Shown here piece after piece: positions 1 through 12,684 of a stretch of 50,138 nucleotides of DNA. The stretch lies in contig NZ_ML769323.1 in the NCBI RefSeq assembly GCF_009720365.1, positions 170,252 to 220,389 of the forward strand. The letters run 5' to 3'. How positions within the stretch are numbered: position 1 is the stretch's first letter; every line of letters starts with the position of its first letter. The DNA comes from Catellatospora paridis (GTDB lineage Bacteria > Actinomycetota > Actinomycetes > Mycobacteriales > Micromonosporaceae). The position numbers were made by a program, and so were the translations under genes. The notes under the pieces were generated by a model. The model was not told the DNA's origin, ran no database searches, and worked only from the letters and a program-made list of their open reading frames with translations.

Positions 1-74
1 ACTCTTTTTTTTTTTTGTTGTTCATGTGGTGGGGGCCGCGCGGTGGGGGGGGCCCCCCTCGCTGTGTGAGCCGT
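1..74. other. Gene-free left edge with poly-T and G/C runs
   Basis: No gene is visible here. There is a run of 12 T at positions 5-16, very unusual in this GC-rich sequence, followed by G-rich tracts and a G7C6 block at about 51-58. The C-rich block lies just downstream of the penicillin-binding protein stop codon. The T run would fit the tail of a terminator read on the plus strand from a gene to the left, but its hairpin would lie outside the window. Confidence 0.4.
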
Positions 75-2297
75 TCAGTTCTTCTTCTTTTTCTTCATCT
101 TCGGCAGGTTCGCCGGCTTCTTGCCGAGGATGTTGTCGGACGGCGGCGTGAACTGCTGGACGTTCTTGCCCTTCAGTGAATCCTTCAGGGTGTACGCCAC
201 GGTCTCGATCGGCTTCCAGGCGTTGTAGTCGCCGGTGGCGTGGAACGGGTTGTCCGGGTCGGCCATGAACGCCGCCGCGGCCAGCTCCTTGGTGAACCCG
301 ACGAACCAGGCGGCCCGGGTGTCGTCGGTGGTGCCGGTCTTGCCCGCGACCGGGCGGTCGACCATGCCGTAGACGCCGGGGGCGGTGGACCAGCCGCCGC
401 AGCCGCCCTTGGCCGCGCCGTACCCGGTGACGCAGCGCATCGCGTCGGTGGCGGCGCGGGCCACGTCCTTGCTGACCTCCTGCCGGCAGCGGGGCGTGGC
501 GACCGGCACCTGCTTGCCCTTGACGTCCATCATCGCCGGGGTGCCGTCGGGCTTGATGATCCCGGTGACCGGCAGCGCCTCGCAGAACTTGCCGTCGGCC
601 GCCATGGTGGCGTACGCGTTGGCCATCTCCAGCGGCGTGGTGTCCGCGACGCCGAGGGTGAACGAACCCCAGGTCTTGGACTTGCCCGCCGAGGCCTGCA
701 GCTGGTCGATGTCGGTGCGCCACTTCAGGCCGAGCCGCTCGGCCATGCGGACCGCCTTGTCCGCGCCGACCTTCTGCTCCAGCTGCACGAAGTACGTGTT
801 GACCGACTTGCCGAAGCCCGACCACATGGCGTGGTTGCCGGTCATCGAGCCGCTGGCGTTGGACGGGCACCAGTGCCCGCCGCCGCAGGAGCCGCGCTCG
901 CCCCAGCCGGCGAAGTACTGCGACTTGTACCGGTGCGGCGCGTAGAACCAGGTGTTCATCTTCATGCCGGCGTCGAGCGCGGCGACCATCGTGAAGATCT
1001 TGAACGTCGAGCCGGCCTGGTAGCCGGGCAGGTTGCCGCCGCCGAGCAGCGGGTTCACCGTGTTCGGGTAGTTGCCCTTGACCTTGCCGTAGCGCTTGGG
1101 GTCGGTGTGCGCCCCGTTGCCGGCCTGGTCGAGCGAGTAGGTCCGGTTCACCGCCATCGCCTTGACCAGCCCGGTGCCGGGCTGCACGACGACCTCGCCC
1201 AGGGCGTACGCGCTGCCGATGGGCTGGCGCTTGGTGACGTGGTCCATCGCGATGTCCTGGACCTTCGGGTCCAGCGAAGTGGTGATCTTGTAGCCGCCGC
1301 GGCGCAGGTTGTCCTCGCGCTCGCCCGGGTTGGCCCCGAACGCCGGCTGCGACAGCCACCAGTTCTTGAACATGTCGCAGAAGAAGCCCCAGCTGTTGTT
1401 CTGCTTGGCGACCGCGATGCAGTCGTTCGGCGGCTCGGTGATCTTCAGCTTGATGGGTTCCTTCTTCGTCGTCGCCGCGACCTCGGGCGTGATGTAGCCG
1501 AGTTCGGCCATCCGGTCGATGACGTAGTTGCGCCGCTGGGTGGCCGCCGTCTGGTCGCTGCCTGCCGGGTCGTACGCGGTGGGCGCCTTGACGAGGCCGG
1601 CCAGGGTGGCCGACTCGGCCAGCGTCAGGTCCTTCGGCAGCTTGGAGAAGAAGATCTGCGCCGCGGCGAAGACGCCGTACGCGCGGTGCCCGAAGTAGGC
1701 CACGTTCAGGTAGCGCTCGAGGATGTCGGTCTTCGACATCTCCTTCTCCACCTTGATGGCCAGCCGGGCCTCACGGATCTTGCGCAGTGGGGTCTGCTCG
1801 GTCGCCGCCATGACCTCGCTGGGGGTCTGCGCGCCGTCGCGCAGCGCCATGCGCACGTACTGCATGGTCAGCGTCGACGCGCCCTGGGACACCTCACCCG
1901 CGGTGTGGTTGGCCACGAAGGCGCGCGCGATGCCCTTGGCGTCGACGCCGTTGTGCTCGTAGAAGCGCCCGTCCTCGCTGGCCACGATCGCCTTGCGGAT
2001 GTTCTCCGAGACGTCGGCGATCGGCGAGTACTTTCGGTGTTCCTCGTAGAAGTTCGTGAGCAGCGTCTTGCCGTCCGACGCGTACACGTAACTGGTCTGC
2101 GCCGGCGGCAGGCTCTTGAGCTCGGCCGGCAGCGAGTCGTAGAAATCGGCGCCGGCCTTGAGCCCCAGGCCGCCCACCGCGGCGAGGGGGTAGGTGACCG
2201 CGGCGACGACGACGCCCGCGATCAGGCCCGAGCGCAGGATCGGCGCGAGACGTCCGGTGGCGGAAATTGCACCTTTTAGGCGGCTAAGCGGCTTCAC
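75..2297 (-). CDS. Class A penicillin-binding protein (transglycosylase/transpeptidase)
   Basis: Bifunctional peptidoglycan synthase anchored in the cytoplasmic membrane. Counting from a TTG at 2315, a transmembrane helix spans about 27-47. The GT51 domain shows the SEDGRFYEH motif with catalytic Glu114 and QGASTLTMQ at 144-152. The transpeptidase domain shows SxxK (Ser436-Lys439), SVN (504-506) and KTGT (659-662), so both activities look intact. The C terminus is Lys-rich, and it has no obvious PASTA domain. I prefer the GTG start at 2297 (740 aa) because the TTG at 2315 overlaps a TAGTTT hexamer that resembles a -10 element; neither start has a good Shine-Dalgarno sequence. It is divergent from cobT. 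Confidence 0.93.
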   Translation of the reverse strand: MKPLSRLKGAISATGRLAPILRSGLIAGVVVAAVTYPLAAVGGLGLKAGADFYDSLPAELKSLPPAQTSYVYASDGKTLLTNFYEEHRKYSPIADVSENIRKAIVASEDGRFYEHNGVDAKGIARAFVANHTAGEVSQGASTLTMQYVRMALRDGAQTPSEVMAATEQTPLRKIREARLAIKVEKEMSKTDILERYLNVAYFGHRAYGVFAAAQIFFSKLPKDLTLAESATLAGLVKAPTAYDPAGSDQTAATQRRNYVIDRMAELGYITPEVAATTKKEPIKLKITEPPNDCIAVAKQNNSWGFFCDMFKNWWLSQPAFGANPGEREDNLRRGGYKITTSLDPKVQDIAMDHVTKRQPIGSAYALGEVVVQPGTGLVKAMAVNRTYSLDQAGNGAHTDPKRYGKVKGNYPNTVNPLLGGGNLPGYQAGSTFKIFTMVAALDAGMKMNTWFYAPHRYKSQYFAGWGERGSCGGGHWCPSNASGSMTGNHAMWSGFGKSVNTYFVQLEQKVGADKAVRMAERLGLKWRTDIDQLQASAGKSKTWGSFTLGVADTTPLEMANAYATMAADGKFCEALPVTGIIKPDGTPAMMDVKGKQVPVATPRCRQEVSKDVARAATDAMRCVTGYGAAKGGCGGWSTAPGVYGMVDRPVAGKTGTTDDTRAAWFVGFTKELAAAAFMADPDNPFHATGDYNAWKPIETVAYTLKDSLKGKNVQQFTPPSDNILGKKPANLPKMKKKKKN

Positions 2298-2407
2298 CCT
2301 ACAAAGGTAGGACAAACTACTCAGGAGATGGATTCAAAGCAGTAAAAGACGCGACGTTTTCTACCCCCGAGTCGGCATCGCGACAGCCGACGTGGTGAGC
2401 TGAGGTC

Positions 2408-3499
2408 GTGACGAGTGAGCTGTTGGGCTTAACGATCGAGGCGGTCCGTCCGCTCGACGCCGACGCGATGAACCTGGCCCGAGAACTGCAGGCCCGGCTG
2501 ACCAAGCCCGCCGGCTCGCTGGGCGAGCTGGAGGAGCTGTCGGTGCGGCTGGCCGGGCTGGCCGCGGCCTGCCCGCCCCCGCTGCTGGAGCCCGCCCAGC
2601 TCGCCGTCTTCGCCGGAGACCACGGCGTGCACGCGCAGGGCGTGACCCCGTGGCCGCAGGAGGTCACCGCGCAGATGGTCGGCAACTTCCTGGCCGGCGG
2701 CGCCGCCGTGAACGCGCTGGCCCGGCAGACCGGCGTCACGGTGACCGTGGTCGACGTCGGCGTGGCCGCGGACCTGCCCCCGGCCGACGGACTGATCTCG
2801 GCCAAGGTGCGGGCCGGCACGCGGGACATGACCGTCGAGCCCGCGATGACCCGCGCCGAGGCGCAGGCCGCACTGGAAGTCGGCATCCAGACCGCGAACG
2901 CCATGATCGACGGCGGGGCTCGCGTGCTGCTCACCGGCGACATGGGCATCGGCAACACCACCGCGTCGGCGGCGCTGATCTCCGCGTTCACCGGCCGCGA
3001 CCCCGGCGTGGTGACCGGCTACGGCACCGGCATCGACGCGCCCACCCACCTGCGCAAGGTCGAGGTGATCCGGCAGGCGCTGGCCCTGCACGGCCCGTCC
3101 TGGGGCGGCGAGGCGGCCACCGACCCGGTCGCGGTGCTGGCCGCGCTCGGCGGCCTGGAGCACGCCGGGCTGGTCGGCTTCATCCTCGGCGCGGCGTCGC
3201 GCCGGGTGCCGGTCATCCTCGACGGCGTGATCGCCACGGCCGCCGCACTGACCGCGTTCGCCATCGCGCCCAGCAGCCGGGACGCCATGATCGCGGGACA
3301 CCGGTCGGTGGAGCCGGGCGCTAGCGTGGCACTGTCGCAGCTCGAGCTGAACCCGCTGCTCGACCTCGGCCTCAGGCTGGGCGAGGGCACCGGCGCGGTG
3401 CTGGCCTACCCGATCGTCGCCGGCTCGGTGCGGGTCCTGCACGAGATGGCGACATTCGACAGCGCCGGCGTCGCTTCTAAGGACGAACACCAACAGTGA
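2408..3499 (+). CDS. cobT: Nicotinate-nucleotide--dimethylbenzimidazole phosphoribosyltransferase
   Basis: Transfers ribose phosphate from nicotinate mononucleotide to 5,6-dimethylbenzimidazole, making alpha-ribazole phosphate for the lower ligand of cobalamin. The 363 aa length is normal for the family. Diagnostic motifs are AGDHGVH (69-75), GDMGIGNTTASA (177-188) and RLGEGTGA, whose Glu326 matches the catalytic base known in Salmonella CobT. The GTG start follows a weak GAGG. The stop overlaps the next gene by 4 nt (GTGA), so the two are probably co-translated. No cobalamin riboswitch fits in the 110 nt upstream gap. Confidence 0.95.
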   Translation: MTSELLGLTIEAVRPLDADAMNLARELQARLTKPAGSLGELEELSVRLAGLAAACPPPLLEPAQLAVFAGDHGVHAQGVTPWPQEVTAQMVGNFLAGGAAVNALARQTGVTVTVVDVGVAADLPPADGLISAKVRAGTRDMTVEPAMTRAEAQAALEVGIQTANAMIDGGARVLLTGDMGIGNTTASAALISAFTGRDPGVVTGYGTGIDAPTHLRKVEVIRQALALHGPSWGGEAATDPVAVLAALGGLEHAGLVGFILGAASRRVPVILDGVIATAAALTAFAIAPSSRDAMIAGHRSVEPGASVALSQLELNPLLDLGLRLGEGTGAVLAYPIVAGSVRVLHEMATFDSAGVASKDEHQQ

Positions 3500-4701
3500 G
3501 TGATCTGTACCCCTTGGCGCTGCGGCTGGACGGGCGGCCGGTGCTGGTCGTCGGCGGCGGCGCGGTGGCGACCCGGCGGGTTCCGGCGCTGCTGGCGGCC
3601 GGGGCCGACGTGCGCCTGGTCGCGCCGGAGCTGACCCCCGCGTTGCGCGGGCTGGCCGACGCGGGCCGGCTCACCTGGCTGGAACGGCCGTTCGCCGAGC
3701 AGGACCTGGACGGCGTGTGGCTGGTGCAGGTCGCGGTCGACGACCACGACGCCGCGGCGTCGGTCTCGGCCGCTGCGGAGCAGCGCCGCATCTTCTGCGT
3801 ACGCGCCGACGACCGGCACGCCGCGAGCGCCTGGACCCCGGCCGTGGCGCGGCACGGCGCGGTGACCGTGGCCGTGCTCGCGGGTGGCTCGCCGCGGCGG
3901 GCGGTGGCGGTGCGCGACCGCATCGCGAACCTGCTGGCCACCGACGAGGCGACCGTGCCGGAGACGGTCAAGGGCACCGTGGCGCTGGTCGGCGGCGGCC
4001 CGGGCGACCCCGAGCTGATCACGGTCAAGGGCCGCCGTCTGCTGGCCGCCGCGGACGTGGTGGTCGCCGACCGGCTGGGGCCCGGCCTGCTGCTGGACGA
4101 GCTGCGCGCCGACGTGGAACTGGTCGACGTGGCGAAGCTGCCGTACGGGCCCGCCGCGCACCAGGAGGAGATCAACCGCATCCTGGTGGAACGGGCCAGG
4201 GCCGGGCTGTTCGTGGTACGCCTCAAGGGCGGCGACCCGTACGTCTTCGGCCGCGGCGGCGAAGAGGTGCTGGCCTGCGCCGAAGCGGGCGTGCCGGTGA
4301 CCGTCGTGCCCGGCGTGACGAGCGCGATCTCGGTGCCCGCGGCGGCCGGGATCCCGGTGACGCACCGCCGGGTCGCGCACGAGTTCACCGTGGTCAGCGG
4401 CCACCTCGGCCCGGACCACCCGGACTCGCTGGTGGACTGGCAGGCGCTGGCCCGGCTGCGCGGCACCCTGGTCATCCTGATGGGCCTGAAGAACCTGCCC
4501 GCCATCGTGGCGACCCTGCTGGCCCACGGCCGCGACCCCGCGACCCCCGCCGCCGTGATCCAGGAGGGCACCACCGACCAGCAGAAATCCCTCCACGGCA
4601 CCCTCGCCGACCTCCCCGACCTGGCCGGGCAGCTGAACCCGCCCGCCATCGTCGTGATCGGCCACGTCGCCGCCGTCCTGCCCCGCGGCGCGGCGGCTTG
4701 A
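3496..4701 (+). CDS. cobA: CysG-type fusion: precorrin-2 dehydrogenase / uroporphyrinogen-III C-methyltransferase
   Basis: A two-domain tetrapyrrole enzyme of 401 aa. Residues 1 to about 155 form a Rossmann-type precorrin-2 dehydrogenase/ferrochelatase domain with VVGGGAVATRR at 18-28. Residues 162-401 form the SAM-dependent methyltransferase, with VGGGPGDPELIT at 165-176 and a RLKGGDPYVFGRGGEE segment. Together they convert uroporphyrinogen III to precorrin-2 and sirohydrochlorin, at the branch to siroheme and cobalamin. It is shorter than E. coli CysG (457 aa) because the N-terminal part is reduced, so chelatase activity is uncertain. It overlaps cobT by 4 nt, and a long palindrome overlaps its stop codon. 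Confidence 0.92.
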   Translation: MSDLYPLALRLDGRPVLVVGGGAVATRRVPALLAAGADVRLVAPELTPALRGLADAGRLTWLERPFAEQDLDGVWLVQVAVDDHDAAASVSAAAEQRRIFCVRADDRHAASAWTPAVARHGAVTVAVLAGGSPRRAVAVRDRIANLLATDEATVPETVKGTVALVGGGPGDPELITVKGRRLLAAADVVVADRLGPGLLLDELRADVELVDVAKLPYGPAAHQEEINRILVERARAGLFVVRLKGGDPYVFGRGGEEVLACAEAGVPVTVVPGVTSAISVPAAAGIPVTHRRVAHEFTVVSGHLGPDHPDSLVDWQALARLRGTLVILMGLKNLPAIVATLLAHGRDPATPAAVIQEGTTDQQKSLHGTLADLPDLAGQLNPPAIVVIGHVAAVLPRGAAA

Positions 4702-4760
4702 TCGCTGTTTCGTGTCGAAAGCTCTGGTCAAACCCCAGAACTTGACACGAAACGGCGATC
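4700..4760. repeat. Long palindrome, family B copy 1 (probable bidirectional terminator)
   Basis: Arms at 4700-4716 and 4744-4760 pair over 17 bp with one wobble, with an inner TCTGG/CCAGA stem. It overlaps the stop of the CysG-type gene and lies between convergent genes, so it can act as a terminator. The arm sequence (GATCGCTGTTTC and GAAACGGCGATC) and the inner stem recur at 38736-38802, so it is also a dispersed repeat. Confidence 0.75.
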
Positions 4761-4792
4761 TTCGCCGTGAGCGAGCGACGGCGAACGACAAA

Positions 4793-4817
4793 GGGCTCCA
4801 CCGGAACGGTGGAGCCC
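4793..4817 (-). terminator. Rho-independent-type terminator of otsB-GH15
   Basis: A perfect 11 bp stem (4793-4803 with 4807-4817) has a 3 nt loop and a short T stretch on the minus strand. It lies 13 nt after the stop of the trehalose-phosphatase fusion gene. Confidence 0.75.
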
Positions 4818-4830
4818 TCCGTCTACTACG

Positions 4831-7367
4831 TCACCTGCCGAGCAGTTGCGCGCACCTGATCAGGCCGAGGTGGCTGTAGGCCTGCGGGTGGTTGCCGAGG
4901 CCGCGCTCCAGGTCCGGGTCGTACTGCTCGGGGAGCAGGCCGGTCGGGCCGGCCGTGGCCAGCATCTGGTCGAAGAGTTCCTCGGCGTCGGCCCGGCGGC
5001 CCGTGCGCAGGTAGGCCTCGATCAGCCACGCCGTGCAGATGTGGAAGCCGCCCTCCTTGCCGGGCATGCCGTCGTCCCACTTGTACCGGTAGACCACCGG
5101 CCCCGAGCGCAGCTCGGCCTCGACCGCGAGCACCGTGTCCAGGAAGCGCGGGTCGTCGTCGGCCAGCAGGCCGGACAGGCCGATCCACAGGCTGGAGGCG
5201 TCCATCTCGGGGAAGCCGTAGGCCACCGTGTACGCCTTGGTGCCCTCGTGCCAGCCCTGGTGCAGGACGTTCTCGGCGATCCGGTCCCGCAGCTCGACCC
5301 ACTCGGGCCGCTCCTCGGTGGTGTGCCGCTCCAGCACCTGCAGCGCCCGGTCCACCGTCATCCAGGACATGACCTTGGAGTACACGTGGTGGCGTGGAGG
5401 CAGCCGGGCCTCCCAGATGCCGTGGTCGGGCTCGTGCCAGCGCTGCGCGCAGGCCTGCACCATGGCCTCCATGACCCGCCACTCCTCGTGGCGGATCTTG
5501 CCGCGCCGGTCCGCGACCGCCATCAGCACGTCCGCGACCGGGCCGAACACGTCCAGCTGCAGCTGCTTGTTGGCGGCGTTGCCGACGCGCACCGGCCGGG
5601 AGCCGGCGTAGCCGGGCAGGCTCTCGATCACGGCCTCCGGGCCGAGCTCGTAGCCGTCCACGGTGTAGAGCGGGTGCAGCCGCTCCGGGTGCCCGCCGGT
5701 GCGGTCGACGACCCCGTCGACCCAGCGCAGGAACGCCTCGGCCTCGGTCAGCGAGCCGAGTTCGACCAGTGCTTTGACGGTCATCGCGCCGTCGCGCAGC
5801 CAGACGAAGCGGTAGTCCCAGTTGCGGATGCCGCCCAGCGTCTCCGGCAGCGAGGTGGTCGCCGCGGCGATGACGCCGCCGCCCTCGAAGTGGCACAGGC
5901 CGCGCAGCGTGAGCGCGCTGCGCATGACCACCTCCTTCTCGACCGAGGGCAGTTCCAGGGAGTTGGCCCACTCCCGCCACGGCTGCTCGACCAGCTCCAG
6001 CCGCTCGCCCGCGCTCAGCGGGTGCGCGGTCAGGTTGTGGCTGCGCATGCGCATCTCGAGCAGCGCCTCGCCGTTCATCTTCGACAGGTCGATGACCGCG
6101 CGGGCGGTGTCGTGCCCGCCGTCGTCGACCACGTCCCACTCCACGCCGGGGGAGTACAGGCACAGGTGCTCGCTGGTGCCCAGCACGAGCAGCCCGTCGG
6201 TGAGCGGCTGCAGCTGCACCGGCACCTGCCCGAACTCGGGCCGGGGGGCGTACTCGACGCGGACCACGGTGTTGCCGGTGAGGCGGCGCATCAGGCTGTC
6301 GCCTTCGAGCCAGTCCGTCACGGTCAGCCCGGACCAGCGGGTCTCCACGGTCATCGTGCCGGGGCGGTAGCGCTGGCCGAGCGGGTGTCCGCCGCGCTGC
6401 GGGGCGACCGTGAAGTGGCCGGCGGGTGCGCCGCCGAGCAGGTCGGCGAAGATCGCCGCGCTGTCCGGGCGCGGGTGGCACAGCCAGCTCACCCGGGCGT
6501 CCGGGCTGATCAGCGCGACGGTGCGGCCGTCGGCCAGCATCGAGTGGCGCTCGATCGGCACCGCCCGCTCGCCGAACAGCCAGTGCCGCCGGGTGTCCAG
6601 CAGCAGCGCCAGGATGCGCACCGCCTGCAGCGGGTCGTGCACCCGGAAGGACGCGGCGGTCTCGCCCGGGCCCACCTTGACGCCGATGTCCTTGCCCGAC
6701 AGCTGCCGGAAGGCGTTCTCGTCGGTGACGTCGTCGCCCATGAACAGCACCGCGCCCGCGGACACCTGCCGGCGCAGCTCGTCGATCGCGGTGCCCTTGT
6801 GCGAGGCCAGCACCGACAGCTCGACGACCTCCTTGCCCTCGGTGGTGTGCACGCCGGGCCAGGAGGCCGGGCCGCACCGGACGGCGTCGGTCACCGCGCT
6901 GGCCACCGCCCGGGAGGCGGTGCGCAGGTGCACGGCGACGCTGGCGGGCTTGTTCTCCAGGCGTACGCCCGGGTGCTCGGCGGCGATGCGCTCCAGCTCG
7001 GTCTGCAGCCGGCTGCGCAGCTCGACCAGGTCGGAGGCGAGCCGCTGGACGAAGCCGATGTCGAACTCGGAGCCGTGGCTGCCGACGAGGTGCACCTCGC
7101 TGGGCAGCCGGGACAGGGCCGCCAGATCACGCAGCGCCCGTCCGGAGACCACCGCGACGGTGGTCTGCGGGAGCGTGGCCAGCGATCGCAACGCTGCGAC
7201 CGCCTCCGGGATCGGGGCGGCCGCGGACGGGTCCTCCACGATCGGGGCCAGGGTGCCGTCGTAGTCGCACGCGACGAGCAGGTGCGGCACGCGGGCCAGC
7301 TGCGCCAGTGCGGAGCGCAGTTCGGGGTCGAAGCCGTCGCGGTCGAGATCGACGGTCATGCCCAGGG

Positions 7368-7371
<4 letters not shown>
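4831..7371 (-). CDS. otsB: Trehalose-6-phosphate phosphatase fused to GH15 glycoside hydrolase
   Basis: An 846 aa two-domain protein. Residues 1 to about 260 are a HAD-type trehalose-phosphatase, with DYDGT at 36-40 (nucleophile Asp36), VSGR at about 75-78, GSHGSE at 97-102 and GDDVTDENAF at 212-221. Residues from about 270 to the end are a GH15 (alpha,alpha)6-barrel hydrolase of the glucoamylase/trehalase type. It has a RNWDYRFVWLRD motif, GIWE (likely general acid), LPEQYD (likely general base) and a final AYSHLGL segment. One chain could thus both form trehalose and hydrolyse it, or the GH15 part may act on another glucoside. The ATG at 7371 overlaps the otsA stop (ATGA); a longer reading to 7536 lies inside otsA and is rejected. 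Confidence 0.92.
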
Positions 7372-8789
<1,418 letters not shown>

Positions 8790-8794
8790 CGCTG

Positions 8795-8804
8795 CCTCTC
8801 CTCC
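8795..8804 (-). promoter_or_regulatory. Strong Shine-Dalgarno site deciding the otsA start
   Basis: GGAGGAGAGG on the minus strand lies 5 nt before the ATG at 8789. It argues against the longer start at 8825. Confidence 0.7.
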
Positions 8805-9089
8805 GATCGGTGGATCGTGGGCCATCCTCTGAGACTACTGAAGTCCCCGGAAAGGTGGATCAACGGCGCGGCACGCGTAGGCGATACGTGTAGATCATCC
8901 CAGCGGGGCGCTTTGATCACAACCCGATGCGTGATGCCCGCGCCGTGCCCGGCCAAACCCCATGTCCGATGCCGTCCGATCGGCGCACCTCCCGGGCGGG
9001 CGAGCCACCTCACACGGCCCCATGTCCCAGGCCGCGGGGCCACCTGGGAGTATTGACACGAAGACTGTCTGAAGGGGGTTGGCCCGACC

Positions 9090-10766
<1,677 letters not shown>

Positions 10767-10785
10767 TCCGGATCTGACGATCCAC

Positions 10786-10819
10786 CGGCCTGCCGGTCGT
10801 GCGAGCGACCGGCAGGCCG
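10786..10819 (+). terminator. Terminator-like hairpin after ettA
   Basis: A perfect 14 bp stem (10786-10799 with 10806-10819) with a 6 nt loop lies 20 nt after the ettA stop. There is no T tract, which is common for terminators in high-GC bacteria. Confidence 0.7.
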
Positions 10820-10844
10820 AACGATCAAGGCGAGTGGGAGAACC

Positions 10845-11246
10845 ATGAGATTCACCTACCACTGCGCGCTGCGGTGGTCCGATCTTGACGCGTACGGCCA
10901 CGTCAACAACGCGCGCTTCCTCACCCTGTACGAGGAGGCCCGGGTCGCGATGATGTTCGTCGGCGCGCGGGAGGCCGGGGTGACCTCCTTCGAGGAGGGC
11001 ATCGTGGTGTCCCGGCACGAGGTGGACTACCTGCGCCCGGTCGACTACGGCGACCCGGTGCGCATCGAACTGTGGATCGAAGACCTCAAACCGTCCCGGT
11101 TCACCGTCTGCTACGAGCTGTTCGACGGCGACCTGCTGGCCAGCCGGGCCCGTTCCGTGCTGGTGCCGTACGACCTGGACAGGCAGCGGCCGCGCCGGAT
11201 GAGCGAGGCCGAGCAGAGTTTCCTGAAGCCATGGCTGTCGACCTGA
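10845..11246 (+). CDS. Acyl-CoA thioesterase, hotdog fold (4-hydroxybenzoyl-CoA thioesterase-like)
   Basis: A single hotdog domain of 133 aa. The N-terminal motif WSDLDAYGHVNNARFLTLYEEAR is typical of 4HBT-family thioesterases, with the Asp and HVNN near the expected active site. It should hydrolyse a small acyl-CoA or aryl-CoA, but the substrate cannot be read from sequence. It follows ettA and overlaps the next gene by 16 nt, an arrangement matching M. tuberculosis Rv2477c/Rv2475c/Rv2474c as I remember it. A GGGAGAA ribosome site precedes the ATG. Confidence 0.88.
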   Translation: MRFTYHCALRWSDLDAYGHVNNARFLTLYEEARVAMMFVGAREAGVTSFEEGIVVSRHEVDYLRPVDYGDPVRIELWIEDLKPSRFTVCYELFDGDLLASRARSVLVPYDLDRQRPRRMSEAEQSFLKPWLST

Positions 11247-11860
11247 CCGAGCGCGCCGACGCGGCGGTGTTCCTGCGCCGGCTGCTGCGGCTGGACCCGG
11301 CGACCCTGGTGCGGCTGTGCCCGGCGGGGCCGGGCCGGGTGGCGCTGTGGGCGTCGCTGCCCTGGGGCGTGCTGGTCACCCGCACCGTCGCCGGCAGCGT
11401 CGACCGCGACCGGGTGGCCGCGGCGTCGGCACTGCTGGAAGGCGCCGCGGACCCGCCGGTGCTGGACGACCGGTGGCGCGGCGCACTGCCCCCGGCGACC
11501 GCCCGGGCGGTCGAGCGGCTGCCCGCGGCGGTGGTCGGCGACGTGGCCGCGGCCGCCGCGCAGGCGCTGCGCGACGTCGGGACCACCGGCCTGAAGGGCC
11601 GTGCGGTCGGGCAGCGGGTGCTGCGCGACGCGCTCCTGGACCACGTCGTGGTGAGCGGAACGTCCGATGTGGACGGCGTGGCGTTCGCCGTGCCGCAGCG
11701 ACTCGTGCAAGGCTTGGTGCGGATGGGCTTCCTCGGGGCCGAGGACGTGACCGTGGTCACCGCGGGCACGTGGACCGGACTCGCCGGTTCCTTTGGCACT
11801 GCTTGGTTCCGGACGCCCGTGCTGTCCGTACGGCCGATTGCCAGTCGGTCGATCGGCTGA
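11231..11860 (+). CDS. Conserved actinobacterial hypothetical protein
   Basis: A 209 aa protein starting with the ATG at 11231, inside the 3' end of the thioesterase gene. I do not recognise a domain. It is Ala/Val/Arg-rich, lacks a signal peptide or clear membrane helix, and has a central LPWGVLVTRTVAG segment and a C-terminal half with short hydrophobic strands. Its position just after the thioesterase matches M. tuberculosis Rv2474c, suggesting a conserved pair. An earlier in-frame start at 11072 is rejected because it lies deep within the thioesterase coding frame. Confidence 0.75.
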   Translation: MAVDLTERADAAVFLRRLLRLDPATLVRLCPAGPGRVALWASLPWGVLVTRTVAGSVDRDRVAAASALLEGAADPPVLDDRWRGALPPATARAVERLPAAVVGDVAAAAAQALRDVGTTGLKGRAVGQRVLRDALLDHVVVSGTSDVDGVAFAVPQRLVQGLVRMGFLGAEDVTVVTAGTWTGLAGSFGTAWFRTPVLSVRPIASRSIG

Positions 11861-12013
11861 TCGGACATCGTCTGTTCAGCCCGGGACCGCCGGTAAGGGG
11901 ATGACGAAAGACGGCTGTCCGGGTAGCCTCCTCGCCGGGGATGGAACTGAGGGTAGGCAAGCAATCTCCCTCAGCATTGATCTGTCGGCTTCAGGCTACG
12001 GTCGGACAGGAGC

Positions 12014-12601
12014 ATGGGCATGGCGTGGTTTTCGTGGCAACGCTTGCGGGTGGGTCAGTCGACGGCGGGGACGGCGCGCTCGCGCACGGTCCCGCAACAG
12101 CGCAGCCTCTTCGAGGTGCCGGACGACCTGTCCATGATGGACAGCCTGCCACCGGCGCCGACGACCCTGGCGCCGGCCGAGACACCACAGGTCAACCTGC
12201 GCCGCATCGCCGCCACCCTCGACCTGCTCGACATCCGCTACCTCTCCGACGGCGAGGAGAGCCTGCTGGCCCTCTGGGAGCGGCACGCGCTGCTGTTCGC
12301 GGTCGAGGGGCCCGACGACGAGATCCTGGTGATCCGGGCCCGCCCGCACGCCACCGTGCCGCCGGAGCTGGCCGACCTCGCCTACCGCGCGGTCAACGAG
12401 TGGAACCACACCCGCCGCTTCGCCAAGGCATACGTGGGAGACCCCACCGAGCGCGGCCAGCTGCCGATCTACGCCGAGTGGCAGGTGCCCCTGCGCTCCG
12501 GCGTGCACGACGCGCTGCTGATGGAGCTGCTCGACTGCGCCGCCTCGGTCTCCACCACCTTCGTGGACTGGATGCACAGCGACGGCGGCCTGCTGCTCTG
12601 A
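12014..12601 (+). CDS. YbjN domain-containing protein
   Basis: A soluble 195 aa protein. Residues 1 to about 60 are low-complexity and Pro-rich. From about 60 the YbjN-like fold (related to type III secretion chaperones) begins, with alternating beta strands such as IRYLSDGEES, ALLFAVEGPDDEILVIRA and a later NEWNHTRRFAKAYV helix/strand. In actinobacteria such proteins are treated as putative sensory-transduction regulators, but the role is unknown. AGGAG stands 5 nt before the ATG. Two tandem hairpins follow the stop. Confidence 0.8.
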   Translation: MGMAWFSWQRLRVGQSTAGTARSRTVPQQRSLFEVPDDLSMMDSLPPAPTTLAPAETPQVNLRRIAATLDLLDIRYLSDGEESLLALWERHALLFAVEGPDDEILVIRARPHATVPPELADLAYRAVNEWNHTRRFAKAYVGDPTERGQLPIYAEWQVPLRSGVHDALLMELLDCAASVSTTFVDWMHSDGGLLL

Positions 12602-12640
12602 AGACGTCTCTCCGCCGCCGCAGGGCATTCTGACGGCGAC

Positions 12641-12679
12641 AGCCGCCTGTCCGGGTCTCGTACACCCGGGCAGGCGGCT
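12641..12679 (+). terminator. Terminator hairpin after the YbjN gene
   Basis: Arms 12641-12656 and 12664-12679 pair over 16 bp with one wobble and a 7 nt loop. It is the first of two tandem hairpins between convergent genes. Confidence 0.7.
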
Positions 12680-12684
12680 GATCT

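Noticed and set aside
2295..2313. CCTACAAAGGTAGG palindrome at the start of the penicillin-binding protein gene as a defined operator
   Set aside because: Only 5 bp arms, and I know no regulator with this site; position is suggestive but not enough for a call.
2298..2407. Cobalamin riboswitch before cobT
   Set aside because: The gap is only about 110 nt and lacks a B12-box-like sequence; a riboswitch would be about 200 nt.
11947..11974. Short inverted repeat CTGAGGG/CCCTCAG before the YbjN gene
   Set aside because: Seven base pairs with a 14 nt loop is easily found by chance in this composition and has no link to a known site.
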